Source: Halocaridina rubra (lineage: Eukaryota; Arthropoda; Malacostraca; Decapoda; Atyidae). Taken from it: a DNA stretch of 64,000 nucleotides. A model generated the notes under the pieces. The model was given only the letters and a program-made list of their open reading frames with translations. It did no database searches and had not been told where the DNA came from. The translations under genes and the position numbers were made by a program. This document shows, piece by piece, positions 1 to 11,136 of this stretch (positions are counted from its first letter, which is position 1; each line of letters begins with the position of its first letter). The stretch lies in the NCBI GenBank assembly GCA_037179515.1, contig JAXCGZ010005699.1:53501-117500 (forward strand), read 5' to 3'.

Positions 1-813
1 ATGAGAGGGACATCACCAGGAAGGCTAAAGAAAATCCCAAGCTTTTCCACAGCTTTATCAGAGGAAAACTGAAGGTAAAAGAACAGGTTTTAAGGCTTAA
101 GAGAGCAGATGGAAGCATCACTGAGACGGATGAAGAGATTTGCAAAGAATTGAACAAGGAGATTCAGTCAGTATTTACAGTAGAAAATACCCCACCCCCT
201 CAGATTACAGTGATAGAAGCTCAAGGGCCGGTATTAGAGAACATCAACCTTACAGCCACAGAGGTATGCAAAGCGCTGAAGGATTTAGATGTTCATAAAG
301 CTACAGGTCCTGATGACATATCCCCTCATGTGCTTAAAAAATGCGCAAACTCAATATCAGTGGCACTAAGTATCATATTTAAAAAGTGACTGGAGTCAGG
401 GGAGATTCCAAGATGCTGGAAACAAGCAAATGTGATACCTATCTTCAAAATGGGAAGGAGGGATACGGCTCTGAACTACAGACCAGTTTCCTTGACCAGC
501 ATAGTTTGCAAAGTTATGGAGAAACTACTAAGGAAACATATCTCTCTTCACTTGGAATCCTTCAACTTTTTGTCAGTGAGACAACATTGCTTCAGAGAAG
601 GTAGATCAACAGTAACAAACTTATTAGAATTTTATTATGAGGTAAGCCGAATCTTACAGGAAAGAGAGGGTTGGGCAGATTGCATATTCCTAGACTTCCA
701 GAAAGCGTTTGACACTGTTCCACATGGGAGACTTATTAGGAAGTTGCAAGCAATGGCTAGAAAAGGTGGAAATGTTTTGGAATGGATAAAAGCTTACCTA
801 GAAGGAAGGGAAC
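1..813 (+). mobile_element. CR1/L2-like LINE copy A, left part (interrupted by Gypsy-1)
   Basis: This is a fragment of a non-LTR retrotransposon that continues past the left edge of the window. It covers the linker after the endonuclease and the first two thirds of the reverse transcriptase. Recognisable stretches include the finger motif KATGPDDISPHVLKK, the block NYRPVSLTSIVCKVMEK and the palm motif FLDFQKAFDTVPHGRL. The frame is broken by a TGA at 387-389, where sister copies have a serine codon. The element stops at position 813 because a Gypsy element is inserted there; the same reading resumes after 5853. The family call rests on RT motifs shared with the CR1/L2 branch of the Jockey superfamily. 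It is a dead copy. Confidence 0.88.
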
Positions 814-990
814 TGTTATGTATAACTTTTGAGCTGTTTAATTCGTGCGCTTTGCATTGCGCTATTGTTTTGTTGTTTTCACTGGAGTAGAACACGCCAT
901 GTCGGACATTTAAGTTTGAGTAATAAAACCTCCACTTTTCTCACGATTTTAAATGAATCATCCTTTTCCTTCTATTCCGAGAACGGAACA
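814..990 (+). repeat. Gypsy-1A 5' LTR
   Basis: The LTR is 177 bp, begins TGTTATG and ends GGAACA, giving TG...CA termini. An AATAAA polyadenylation signal is visible inside GAGTAATAAAACC around 919-931. It appears identical to the 3' LTR at 5677-5853. Confidence 0.95.
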
Positions 991-992
991 AA

Positions 993-1003
993 TGGCGACG
1001 AGG
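993..1003 (+). promoter_or_regulatory. Gypsy-1A primer-binding site (tRNA-Ser type)
   Basis: TGGCGACGAGG lies two bases after the 5' LTR. It is complementary to the CCA end of metazoan tRNA-Ser(GCT), whose 3' end I recall as CCTCGTCG-CCA. The match is 11 nt, after which the element sequence diverges. The same motif follows the 5' LTR of copy C (from about 15712). The tRNA identity is from memory and should be checked against tRNAs of the source species. Confidence 0.7.
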
Positions 1004-1554
1004 TACAAAGGACCAATGCAGTAGCAAAAGGAACTTCTAGTTTGCAGCATTTAAGTGAAGTTTTTGCAGTTTTGAGGTAGCCGGTAAATTGGGTAAGCTT
1101 CCGACTTCCGAGATTTTCGTTCCCGTGGCCACCCTCATGTTTTGATCAAGTTTTGCAATTAGCATTGGAGCCTTCATAGATGCCGTAGTATAACTGTTTA
1201 AGCTTAATGCTGACGATTTTTTCAAGATTGGAAAGCTATAGTGATTATTTTCCAAGGTGTACCCTAGATTGATGATAACCTATGGTAGACCAATTGTGTT
1301 TATCGGTAATCTTGTTTCCAGTGTTTTGTGGACGGTAGCCTTGATTGATCATAGCCTACCGTAAGCCTATGGTGCTTAACCCCAGTGCTTTGAGGAGTGG
1401 AGTAAAACAAATTGCATATAGGCCTAGCCTAGTTCTATGATGTTTTGCTTATGTTGTCAGTGCTATAATATTTAGCCTATTCTGTCTGTGCCATGATTGC
1501 ATGTTGTGTATTTTGAGATTATTACCAGTTCACCCAGTGACTTAGCCTATAATC

Positions 1555-4500
1555 ATGCCTCAAGAAAATGAAAATAGGGCTAACCGCAGAGTGAACATTG
1601 ATCATTTTAATCCTTCAAAGATTTCTTTTGAATTGTGGTTAAGTTTGTTGGAAGCAAATTTTTTAAATTTGGAAATAACTGAGGCAAATAGTAAAAAAAA
1701 TTTACTTCTGGTTTCTATTGGTACTGAAGTTTATGCTATTTTAGGAAACATTTGTGCCCCAGATTTACCACATACTAAGTCGTATGAGGATTTATGCAAA
1801 TTACTTAAGGCACATTATGATGTAAAGCCTAGTTATCATAGAAGTTTATTGGCTTTTCAACAAAGGAGGAAAAAAGGAGGTGAGACATTAAAAGATTTGT
1901 ATGCAGACCTGAAGTGTCTAGCCAAAGACTGTGATTTTGGTAGCAACTTTGATTCTCGTGTGCGGGATCAGATGTTTATGGCTCTTGAAAATGAGGTTTA
2001 TTTTTCAAATCTGGTTGCTGAAAATTTAAATTTGAAGGTTATGTCTTCTATCCAAATAGTTGAGAGAGTTTTGAATTTTGAACAAGCTTATGTTTCTGAA
2101 AAGGCTGGTGTTGTTCAAAAGGTTAAAACCCCAACCAATGGTCCCATGAGTAAGTCAGTTTCTTGTAAACACTGTGGTTACCCTCATGATAGTGCAAAAT
2201 GTCGCTTTAAGAATTTAACATGTAATTTATGTGGTAAGAAAGGACATTTAAAACAAGTTTGTTGGAAGGCTTCAAAAGATGTCAAAGGTAATGTGAAGCC
2301 AAAGCCAGTAAAAGAAAGTTTTAATAAGGCTTCTGAGAAAAAACATAAGGTTAAAGTTAAAGCAGTAGACAAGGTAGCAGTTTCCAGTGATACTGATGAA
2401 GAAAGACTGTTGTCAGTAAAAAATGTCAATGCTATTGGTAAAGATGAAGTGAATATTTTGGTTAATGGTAAGTTTGTACCTTTTGAGGTGGATACAGGTG
2501 CTGCTGTGAGTACCTTGACTAAAGATTGGGTTCATAATTTGGGATTGTCCATGGTAGATTGTAATAAAATGTTAAATGCTTATGATGATCTCAAAATAAA
2601 TGTTTTGGGTAAAGTTGGAGTGGATGTTTACTATAATTCTCTGCAAGTGAAACAGACATTTTATGTTGTAGGGAATCATAATTCTAACTTATGTGGCAAA
2701 GATTTGATGCCAAAAATAGGTATTTATTTGTCTGGTATTAATGATTCTTCTAAAGTTTCTAAAGTCAATGGTTCTGTGGTAGAATTGTTGAATGATTATG
2801 AAGTTAATCCTAATAAACCCATTTCAGATATTACAGCTCACATTCATGTTAAGAGTGATGTAGTTCCAAAATTCAGAAAACACAGATCAGTTCCAATTCA
2901 CTATAAACCTTTAGTTGAAGATGCTTTAAATAAACTGATTGTAGATGATATAGTTGAGCCTGTTAACCATAGTGAGTGGGCTGCCCCCATTGTTACTGTG
3001 TTGAAATCGGATAAGGAGTCTGTACGTATCTGTGGAGATTTTAAAGAATTGAATAAATGTATATCTTGTGACCAATATCCATTACCTAAAACAGATGAGT
3101 TGTTAGCATCTATTGGTAAGGGAAAGATTTTTTCTACTATTGATTTAAAAAATGCATATTTACAGATTTCTGTGAGTGAAGAAAGCCAAAAGTATTTAGT
3201 AGTAAATACACATAAAGGTTTGTTTAAGTACAAAAGATTACCTTTTGGTCTTTCTTCTTCCCCCGCTATATTTCAGAGATTTATGGCTAACCTGTTGAAA
3301 GATGTAGAGGGAGTTGATGCTTATTTGGATGACATTATTGTAAGTGGTGAATCTGAAGAGCAGCATGATCTTAGGTTTATTGAAGTGTTAAAAATTTTGC
3401 AAGAGCATAATGTTCAGATTAACAAGAAAAAATGTGCTGTTAAGGTTTCTTCTTTAGAATATCTTGGATTTTGTATCTCAGGTGAAGGAATCAAACCTTC
3501 CCCTAAGAAGGTCAAAGCTATTCTAGATTCTCCACCCCCTACTTCTGTTGCAGAGTTGCAATCTTTTATTGGAATGTTGACATATTATTGTAAATTCATT
3601 AAGAATTTTTCTTCCAAGCTGGCCCCCTTGTATGAATTGCTAAAAAAGAATAAAGTTTTTAAATGGTCTGAACTTGAAAACAAAGCTTTTGAAATTGTAA
3701 AATCGGATTTATCAAAAGGTCCCCTTTTGGCTAATTATGATGGTAATAGTCCACTAGTTGTTGAAGTTGATGCGTCTCCTATTGGTGTAGGATGTGTATT
3801 GTTGCAAAAAATTGATGGAAGAGAATTACCAGTTTATTTTGCTAGTAAAAAACTGACATCAGCTGAACAGAACTATGCTCAAATTGACCGAGAAGGGCTT
3901 GCCTTAGTTTTTGGGTTGAATCGCTTTAGATATTTTTTACTTGGAAGACAATTTGAAGCAAGGACCGACCATAAACCACTTTTAGGCTTATTTGGCAAAG
4001 GGCGTCATATTCCCACTAATGCCAATGCTCGTATTCAGCGTTGGGCACTGTTTCTCTCTCAATATGATTTTGAGCTTACTTACAAAGTGGGTAAAGAAAA
4101 TGTTGTGGCTGATGCCCTTAGCAGGTTGCCTATTGATGATGATCATAAATCCATGACTCCAAATGAATACATTAAGTTAGTTGAAGCTTTAGATTTTGAA
4201 GATATTTCTTTTTCAAAAATCAGAAAGTGTACTCAGAAAGATGAGGTTTTGGGTCAACTCATGCATAATATAAGATTTGGTTGGTCTACAAATGATTTGA
4301 GATTACATGAATATGGTTCTGTTAAATCTGATCTTAGTTTATATGACAATGTAATTTTGTACAGAAACAGAATTGTAATACCTACCAGCTTAAGATGTAA
4401 AATACTTGAGCACTTACATAGTGGTCATAATGGGATAAATGTGATGAAAGCAGAAGCTAGGAATTGGGTTTGGTGGCCTAAAATTGACCAAGATATTTCT

Positions 4501-5565
4501 GAAATTACAAAGAATTGTCCAGTTTGTTTTAAAAATTTTCAACCAAACCAAGCTCCTGTGTTGTCATGGTCTACCCCTGATAAGGCATGGTCAAGACTTC
4601 ACATTGACTATGCTGGACCCATAAATAACAAATATTTTCTTGTAATTGTAGATGCATATTCTAAGTTTCTAGATGTTCAAGTTACTAGTTCAATGACTTC
4701 AAGTGTTACCATTGAATTGCTTAGAAAAACATTTTCTAATTTTGGTATTCCAGACATTGTTGTCTCGGATAATGCTCCTTATTTTGTGTCCGAGGAAATT
4801 AAAGTTTTTTATAAGAAAAATGGTATTCAACATTTAACTCCTGCCCCATACAATCCATCATCTAATGGGTTGGCGGAAAGAGCAGTTCGAACTTTAAAAG
4901 AGGGCTTAAGTAAATTCAACAGTGGATCATTGAATACTAGAATCTGTAGATTTTTGTACAATTATAGAAAGAGTATGCATAGTGGTATAGGTAAATCACC
5001 AGCAGAGTTACTATTTGGAAGATGTTTTAAAACAACTTTAGTATCTGTAAAATGTTCCCCTAACAAAGACAGAGACCTGGAAAAATTGTCAAAGAAAGTT
5101 TTCTCTGAAGGAACAAATATGTACAATGTTGGTGATGCAGTTTTTGCTAAAAATTTTGGGAAGGGAGAGTCTTGGATTGAAGGTAAAATTATTGAAGTGT
5201 TTGGTGTAAGGAATTATTTGGTGCAAGTTCATGATTTTGGTAATATATCATGGAAGAGGCATCATGATCAGCTTATGCCTAGATTTACTGGTACTTGTAT
5301 TAAGACACCTAGAGAGTCTCCAATGCCTTTAGGTTCTTCGAATGTAAGTAATTATTCCTATGCCTCTAGTTCCACTAATGATGTTGAAGTATCTTCACAA
5401 AGGTGTGATGTTTCAGTTCAACCTGATAGTAATTGTATTGAGTCTGAAGACACAGTCTCAGAAACTGAAAGGTGTGGTGTGAATGATAAACAGATTGTAT
5501 CACCATCTCCAGTATTACGGAGATCAAAGAGAATTATTAAGCCACCAGAAAAATTAAATTTGTAA
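1555..5565 (+). CDS. Gypsy-1 Gag-Pol polyprotein (intact)
   Basis: A single open frame of 1336 codons encodes Gag and Pol without a frameshift. Gag occupies about residues 1-280 and carries two zinc knuckles from residue 204: C-x2-C-x3-H-x4-C then C-x2-C-x4-H-x4-C. An aspartic protease has DTGAA at residues 313-317. The reverse transcriptase has YLDD at 590-593. RNase H follows, with EVDASP around D739. The integrase has an HHCC zinc-binding region (H953 to CPVC at 988-991) and a DDE triad that fits D1018, D1072 and E1108, spaced D-x53-D-x35-E. There is no chromodomain and no env. The start is the first ATG after a 564-bp leader and the frame ends 111 bp before the 3' LTR. All key catalytic residues are present, so the protein could be active. 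Confidence 0.96.
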   Translation: MPQENENRANRRVNIDHFNPSKISFELWLSLLEANFLNLEITEANSKKNLLLVSIGTEVYAILGNICAPDLPHTKSYEDLCKLLKAHYDVKPSYHRSLLAFQQRRKKGGETLKDLYADLKCLAKDCDFGSNFDSRVRDQMFMALENEVYFSNLVAENLNLKVMSSIQIVERVLNFEQAYVSEKAGVVQKVKTPTNGPMSKSVSCKHCGYPHDSAKCRFKNLTCNLCGKKGHLKQVCWKASKDVKGNVKPKPVKESFNKASEKKHKVKVKAVDKVAVSSDTDEERLLSVKNVNAIGKDEVNILVNGKFVPFEVDTGAAVSTLTKDWVHNLGLSMVDCNKMLNAYDDLKINVLGKVGVDVYYNSLQVKQTFYVVGNHNSNLCGKDLMPKIGIYLSGINDSSKVSKVNGSVVELLNDYEVNPNKPISDITAHIHVKSDVVPKFRKHRSVPIHYKPLVEDALNKLIVDDIVEPVNHSEWAAPIVTVLKSDKESVRICGDFKELNKCISCDQYPLPKTDELLASIGKGKIFSTIDLKNAYLQISVSEESQKYLVVNTHKGLFKYKRLPFGLSSSPAIFQRFMANLLKDVEGVDAYLDDIIVSGESEEQHDLRFIEVLKILQEHNVQINKKKCAVKVSSLEYLGFCISGEGIKPSPKKVKAILDSPPPTSVAELQSFIGMLTYYCKFIKNFSSKLAPLYELLKKNKVFKWSELENKAFEIVKSDLSKGPLLANYDGNSPLVVEVDASPIGVGCVLLQKIDGRELPVYFASKKLTSAEQNYAQIDREGLALVFGLNRFRYFLLGRQFEARTDHKPLLGLFGKGRHIPTNANARIQRWALFLSQYDFELTYKVGKENVVADALSRLPIDDDHKSMTPNEYIKLVEALDFEDISFSKIRKCTQKDEVLGQLMHNIRFGWSTNDLRLHEYGSVKSDLSLYDNVILYRNRIVIPTSLRCKILEHLHSGHNGINVMKAEARNWVWWPKIDQDISEITKNCPVCFKNFQPNQAPVLSWSTPDKAWSRLHIDYAGPINNKYFLVIVDAYSKFLDVQVTSSMTSSVTIELLRKTFSNFGIPDIVVSDNAPYFVSEEIKVFYKKNGIQHLTPAPYNPSSNGLAERAVRTLKEGLSKFNSGSLNTRICRFLYNYRKSMHSGIGKSPAELLFGRCFKTTLVSVKCSPNKDRDLEKLSKKVFSEGTNMYNVGDAVFAKNFGKGESWIEGKIIEVFGVRNYLVQVHDFGNISWKRHHDQLMPRFTGTCIKTPRESPMPLGSSNVSNYSYASSSTNDVEVSSQRCDVSVQPDSNCIESEDTVSETERCGVNDKQIVSPSPVLRRSKRIIKPPEKLNL

Positions 5566-5665
5566 TGTCTTTTGTTGTCATAATATATTGATATTTCTGT
5601 ATAATGATTGTTGTATGTTGATATTTTTCTGATCCATTTTTGATAAGTTTTGTATGTCTTTTCTT

Positions 5666-5676
5666 GGAGGGAGGAA
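5666..5676 (+). promoter_or_regulatory. Gypsy-1A polypurine tract
   Basis: GGAGGGAGGAA directly abuts the 3' LTR start at 5677. This is the expected plus-strand primer of an LTR retrotransposon. The same tract precedes the 3' LTR of copy D at about 26057-26067. Confidence 0.85.
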
Positions 5677-5853
5677 TGTTATGTATAACTTTTGAGCTGT
5701 TTAATTCGTGCGCTTTGCATTGCGCTATTGTTTTGTTGTTTTCACTGGAGTAGAACACGCCATGTCGGACATTTAAGTTTGAGTAATAAAACCTCCACTT
5801 TTCTCACGATTTTAAATGAATCATCCTTTTCCTTCTATTCCGAGAACGGAACA
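5677..5853 (+). repeat. Gypsy-1A 3' LTR
   Basis: The 177-bp copy matches the 5' LTR with no difference that I can find. It is followed by the second copy of the GGAAC target duplication and then by resumption of the LINE sequence. Confidence 0.95.
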
Positions 5854-6884
5854 GGAACCGAGGGTTAGAGTAAGACACTCAGTGTCTGAATGGAGAAGAG
5901 TTAGTGGTGGAGTTCCACAAGGTTCAGTTTTATGGCCACTTTAGTTCCTTATATATGTATATGACCTACCAGAGTCTGTAAATTCATTCATGAATATGTT
6001 TGCAGATGATGCAAAGATTGTGAAGAAAGTAGGAAATGAGAACAATGGTAGAGATCTTCAGGAAGATCTAAATAGTCTGCACGAGTGGTCAGAAAAGTGG
6101 CTAATGAAATTCAATACTTCAAAATGTAAGGTAATGAAAATGGGTGCAAGTGCAAGAAGGCCCAAGTTTGACTACTCAGTGGCTGGAGTACAACTTCAAG
6201 AGACAGAAAATGAGAGTGATATAGGAGTAAACATACTGGCAGATTTGTCTCCAGAAATACATATAACTGGCATAGTAAGGGCAGCTTATGCATTCTTATC
6301 AAATGTAAGGGTAGCCTTCAGGCACATGGACAAGGAAATGTTCAGAAATATTTATGTAACCTATGTGAGGTCAGAATTCGAATATGCAGCCCCCTTTGGG
6401 AATCCGCACTTGAAAAAGCACATAGCTAAGCTTGAAGAAGTTGAAAGACATGCCACAAAATTGGTGCCAGAAATACGTATTCCCAGTTATGATGAGAGGC
6501 TGAGGGAGTTAGACTTACCATCACTCGGAGCTAGAAGAGTGAGGGGGGATATGTTAACTGTCTTTAAATTACTTCATGGTTATGATTGAGTAGATAGGGA
6601 TCGATATTTTGATATGGCAGGCTCTGGAACTAGAGGTCATAGTTTGAAGCTTCGTAAGAAAACTTCTTTGCAGGATGTAAGGAAATACTTTTTCGGTGTA
6701 AGAGTAGTTGATAATTGGAATTGGCTAAGCGAGGAGATAGTTAATGCTATCTCAATCAATAATTTTAAGGATAGGTATGATAAGTATCACTAAGTATAAA
6801 ATGGAACCGATCTGGAGACGGGAAGATACGAGCTTTGGGCTCTTTCCCGTAAACACAATTAGATAATCACAATTAGATTATCAC
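5854..6884 (+). pseudogene. CR1/L2-like LINE copy A, right part (RT C-terminus and 3' UTR)
   Basis: The LINE interrupted at 813 resumes here with the SGVPQGSV-type block (SGGVPQGSVLWPL), the catalytic FADD in MFADDAKIV at about 5996-6022, and the C-terminal region with YDERLRELDLPSLGARRVRGD. A TAG near 5942 and a TGA at 6586-6588 break the frame. The 3' UTR holds the family stem-loop (ACGGGAA ... TTCCCGT) and ends in two degenerate copies of the terminal repeat (AATTAGATAATCAC type). It then runs into a short CA stretch and an (AT)n tract. The RT carries FADD rather than YADD, as do the other copies. It is inactive. Confidence 0.88.
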
Positions 6885-6892
6885 ACACACAC

Positions 6893-6893
<1 letters not shown>

Positions 6894-6981
<88 letters not shown>
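6894..6981. repeat. (AT)n microsatellite
   Basis: About 44 AT dinucleotides follow a short (CA)n stretch at the LINE 3' end. It is one of at least nine AT tracts in the window. Confidence 0.97.
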
Positions 6982-8189
<1,208 letters not shown>

Positions 8190-8454
8190 CAGTGCTCCCT
8201 CGTTTATCGCAGGCATTCCTTTCCAGAACCCGCCGCAAAAAGTGAAAATCCACGAAGTAGCAGCACCATATTTATTATAGGTATTTTACATTTATTTTTA
8301 CCTTTACTGTATAAACCCTCCCTGCACTGTTAGCAAACCACCCTTTACTTTATTAATAACAGCATGCAAGCGTAAATTTATATGAACGTGACAGGTAAGC
8401 TTACCGTGAATAACGTGATGATGATGTTTACATACTCCTCAGCCAATGACAGCT

Positions 8455-10203
8455 TTACGGCTGCTTTTTGGGAGAGAAGACTATGGTAATGGAGAGTTGC
8501 TGTTGCTGTTTCTTCTTTTGTGTGAAGATGGTCTTGTAAGGAGTCATGGCATCGTCGATAATGTTGCAGAAGTGCACCGAACGAACCATATCATCGTCAT
8601 ACTCCTGCAACAGTTGTTGGAGTTCTTTGGCTATGTTATACATGGCTACCAGCCGTTCGAGTGTAAGACCAGGTTCTATGACTTCATCGTGCATTTCCTG
8701 TTGTTGTTCTTCCTCTTCTTCACTCGCTGATTTTGTTATTTCCTCCAAGTCTTCATCAGTCAACGGCTGCGAGTGGCAGTCGATCAGTTCATTGACATCT
8801 TCGTGAGTCATATCTTTACAGCCTTCTCCTCCTAGCAATGCAGCCAATTTCACAGCTTTTGCAACTGCCGAGTTATGGAATTCATCAGGAGCAACTCCCT
8901 TGTAGTCGTAGATGACTTCGGGCCACAAGTTCTTCCAGCTGGCATTGATTGCGGCCCGCTTCATCTCTTTGATTGCATTCTGAATATTTTGAAGGCATGT
9001 AGTAATCGTGTAGTTATGCCAGCACGCCTTCAGTGCGAATTCTTTGCCTGCATCTATGAAGTCAACCAGGTTTGCCAGGGTATTTTGTGTGTAGAGGGCC
9101 TTGAACGCACAAATATCGGCTTGATCCATAGGCTGAATCAGTGATGTCATATTCGGTGGAAGGAACTCTACCTGAACACCATCATAATGGAGATCAGTTG
9201 CGTGGCCACCAGCATTACCCATCAAAAGAAGGACTTTAAATTCAAGGCCCTTCTCCCCAAGATAAACTTTGACCTGAGGGATAAAGCATTGGTAAAACCA
9301 GTCCGATGTGAGGCTTTTCGTGATCCAGGCCTTAGGGTTATGCATCCACTACATTGGCAGCAGATTCTTGTTTTTATTCTTCAAAGCCCTAGGGTTTTTT
9401 GACTTGTAGATAAGCCCGGGCGTTAACATAAAGCCCGCACATAGCGAGGGTAATGCGGCCTTTGTGCACTTCATATCCCTGGGCTTTAGCTTCTTCCTTG
9501 AGAAGAAAAGTGCAAGACGGCATTCTCTTCCAAAATGACCTAGTCTCATCCATGTAAAAGACATTCTCAGGAGCATAATCACCTTCTTTAATAATTTTTT
9601 TGAGGTCATTGTTTACATAATCGTCAGCTGCAGCTGTATCTGCAGAGGCAGCTTCACCATGCACTGAAGCGCTCTTTAGGCCAAAGTGTTTTTGAAATTT
9701 GGCGAACCATCCCTTGCTAGCAACGAACAATTGTTTCCTCAGTGGAGAATCGCTGGACGGTTCTGGTTGTGGTCGTCCATTTCTTCTTCTTTCTCCTCGC
9801 CACTGTCGTCGTTGGGTTCGTTTGCAGCGAATGTCTCATACAGCTTCTTTGCCTTTGTTTGTATGATACTCATGTCTAAGCTGATGTTCTTCTTCCTGCA
9901 GTCAGCAATCCACAGGACCAAAGCAGATTCCATCCACACTATTATCTTATTGCGGGGTGATACGACCCTCTTCGCTGTTTTATTAAAAGTAATTGTCGCT
10001 GTCTTCCTTATATTCGCCTCGTCCTTCTTGATGTAGCGAACAGTAGATTCGTTGATACCAAAATGGCGACCGACATCAGAGAACCTTCTTCCTTCCTTCA
10101 GCATATCTAACAGTTTTACCTTATTTTCTATGGTCAACATCTTCCTTTGCCGCTTAGGCTCACTAGCAGAAGCCTTAGAAGATGAAGGACGCTTGGGCGG
10201 CAT
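8455..10203 (-). pseudogene. Tigger transposase (TIGD1-like), copy 1, frameshifted
   Basis: Read from 10203 leftward, the product starts MPPKRPSSSK and has an N-terminal helix-turn-helix of the CENP-B/pogo type (KLLDMLKEGRRFSDVGRHFG, then NESTVRYIKKDE). After a frameshift near 9735 comes a second DNA-binding half (SKGWFAKFQKHFGLKSAS, HGEAASAD) and the first catalytic block, with MDET around 9550. A further frameshift leads into GLIYKSKNPRALKN, and the last frame runs 9345-8455. The second acidic catalytic position is lost: the block reads MGNAGGH where copy 2 has MDNAGGH. The third, QPMDQ, is present. Two frameshifts plus the Asp-to-Gly change make it inactive. Comparison with TIGD1 is from memory of the family. 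Confidence 0.85.
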
Positions 10204-10420
10204 TGCAGAGGTTGAAATACAAAAGTTTCACAAGAAACACAAGCACAATGTTTTAAGAAGCACAATGTGAATGGTTCCCACGTGAGTAAACTGAACGGGT
10301 GAGGTGAGAGAATGGAAGATGCTGGGAGAATCAAGCATCAATCAAAAGGCCAATCAAACTCCATACAGAAAAACAATTCTGTGATTCATTGTCTCCCACC
10401 CATCAGTCAATAGCATCCCA

Positions 10421-10830
10421 TGTACTATCTCAAATAGGTGCGACCCTTTGCATTTTAAAAGACGCCGATACCGTTATTATATTTAATATGGTGCAATACT
10501 GTGAGTTACATGTTTAAATTTATGTTTTTTACTATTTTTTATTGTTTTATTATTCTTAGGCTAGGAAATACTTTTTTTTCATCAATAAAATAATGAAAAT
10601 ACTGGAAATTTTAATATGTACTATCTCACATACGTGTGACCCTTTGCGTTTTCCGAAACGCCAATACCAGCATCGTATTTTATATGGTGCAAAGTTACAT
10701 TTTTAAATTTATGTTTTTTATTATTTTTTACTGTTTTATTATTCTTAGGCTTGGAAATACTTTTTTTTATCAACAAAATAATGAAAATACTTTTTTTTTC
10801 AATAAAATAATGAAAATTCTGGAAGATTTA
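10421..10830. repeat. Internal direct duplication in the Tigger leader (~195 bp)
   Basis: The string TGTACTATCTCA recurs at about 10421 and 10616, each followed by CGACCCTTTGC or TGACCCTTTGC, an ATGGTGCAA block and an AT-rich stretch with TTATTATTCTTAGGC. A third, partial copy of the AATAAAATAATGAAAAT end follows near 10805. Copy 2 of Tigger carries the same duplicated leader in inverted orientation at 59826-60160. Confidence 0.7.
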
Positions 10831-10909
10831 ATATTTCCACGTATCGTGGATTCTCGCATATATCCAGAAAAAAAAAAGCTCGCCAAAAAAAAAAATCGGG
10901 GAACTACTG

Positions 10910-11009
<100 letters not shown>

Positions 11010-11136
11010 GTTCTTGAAATAACATGGAGATAGGTTCTCAGAAGTGACGGGTATATACAAAATCGTGTAAAAAAACGAATCATTTTCCATAGGAAACAAT
11101 GATAATTGGCATTGCTCGTTCCACAACCGTCCATAA

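Larger units (their letters stand above)
814..5853 (+). mobile_element. Gypsy-1 copy A: complete Ty3/Gypsy LTR retrotransposon
   Basis: A full-length element of 5040 bp runs from TGTTATG to GGAACA. It has two LTRs of 177 bp that look identical, a primer-binding site just after the 5' LTR, one long gag-pol frame and a polypurine tract abutting the 3' LTR. The host LINE sequence GGAAC is present on both sides (809-813 and 5854-5858), a 5-bp target duplication typical of Ty3/Gypsy integrase. Identical LTRs and an open frame imply a recent insertion. No envelope-like frame lies between the integrase and the 3' LTR. It is the best candidate in the window for an element that is still mobile. Confidence 0.96.
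8190..10909 (-). mobile_element. Tigger/pogo (Tc1-mariner superfamily) DNA transposon, copy 1
   Basis: An element of about 2.7 kb encodes a CENP-B-type transposase on the minus strand. The left end reads CAGTGCTCCCTCG at 8190. The right end, read on the minus strand from 10909, is CAGTAGTTCCCCG, so the termini are imperfect inverted repeats. A TA precedes the left end (8188-8189); the right flank is CA-rich and has lost a clear TA. The transposase is broken. Between the transposase start (10203) and the right TIR lies a long AT-rich leader with an internal duplication. Confidence 0.85.

Noticed and set aside
2184..3233. Minus-strand open frames inside Gypsy-1 and Gypsy-2 pol
   Set aside because: Shadows of the sense frames; they recur only because the copies recur.
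5566..5676. env gene in Gypsy-1 (or Gypsy-2 at 47157-47257)
   Set aside because: Only about 100 bp separate pol from the polypurine tract/3' LTR; no room for an envelope frame.
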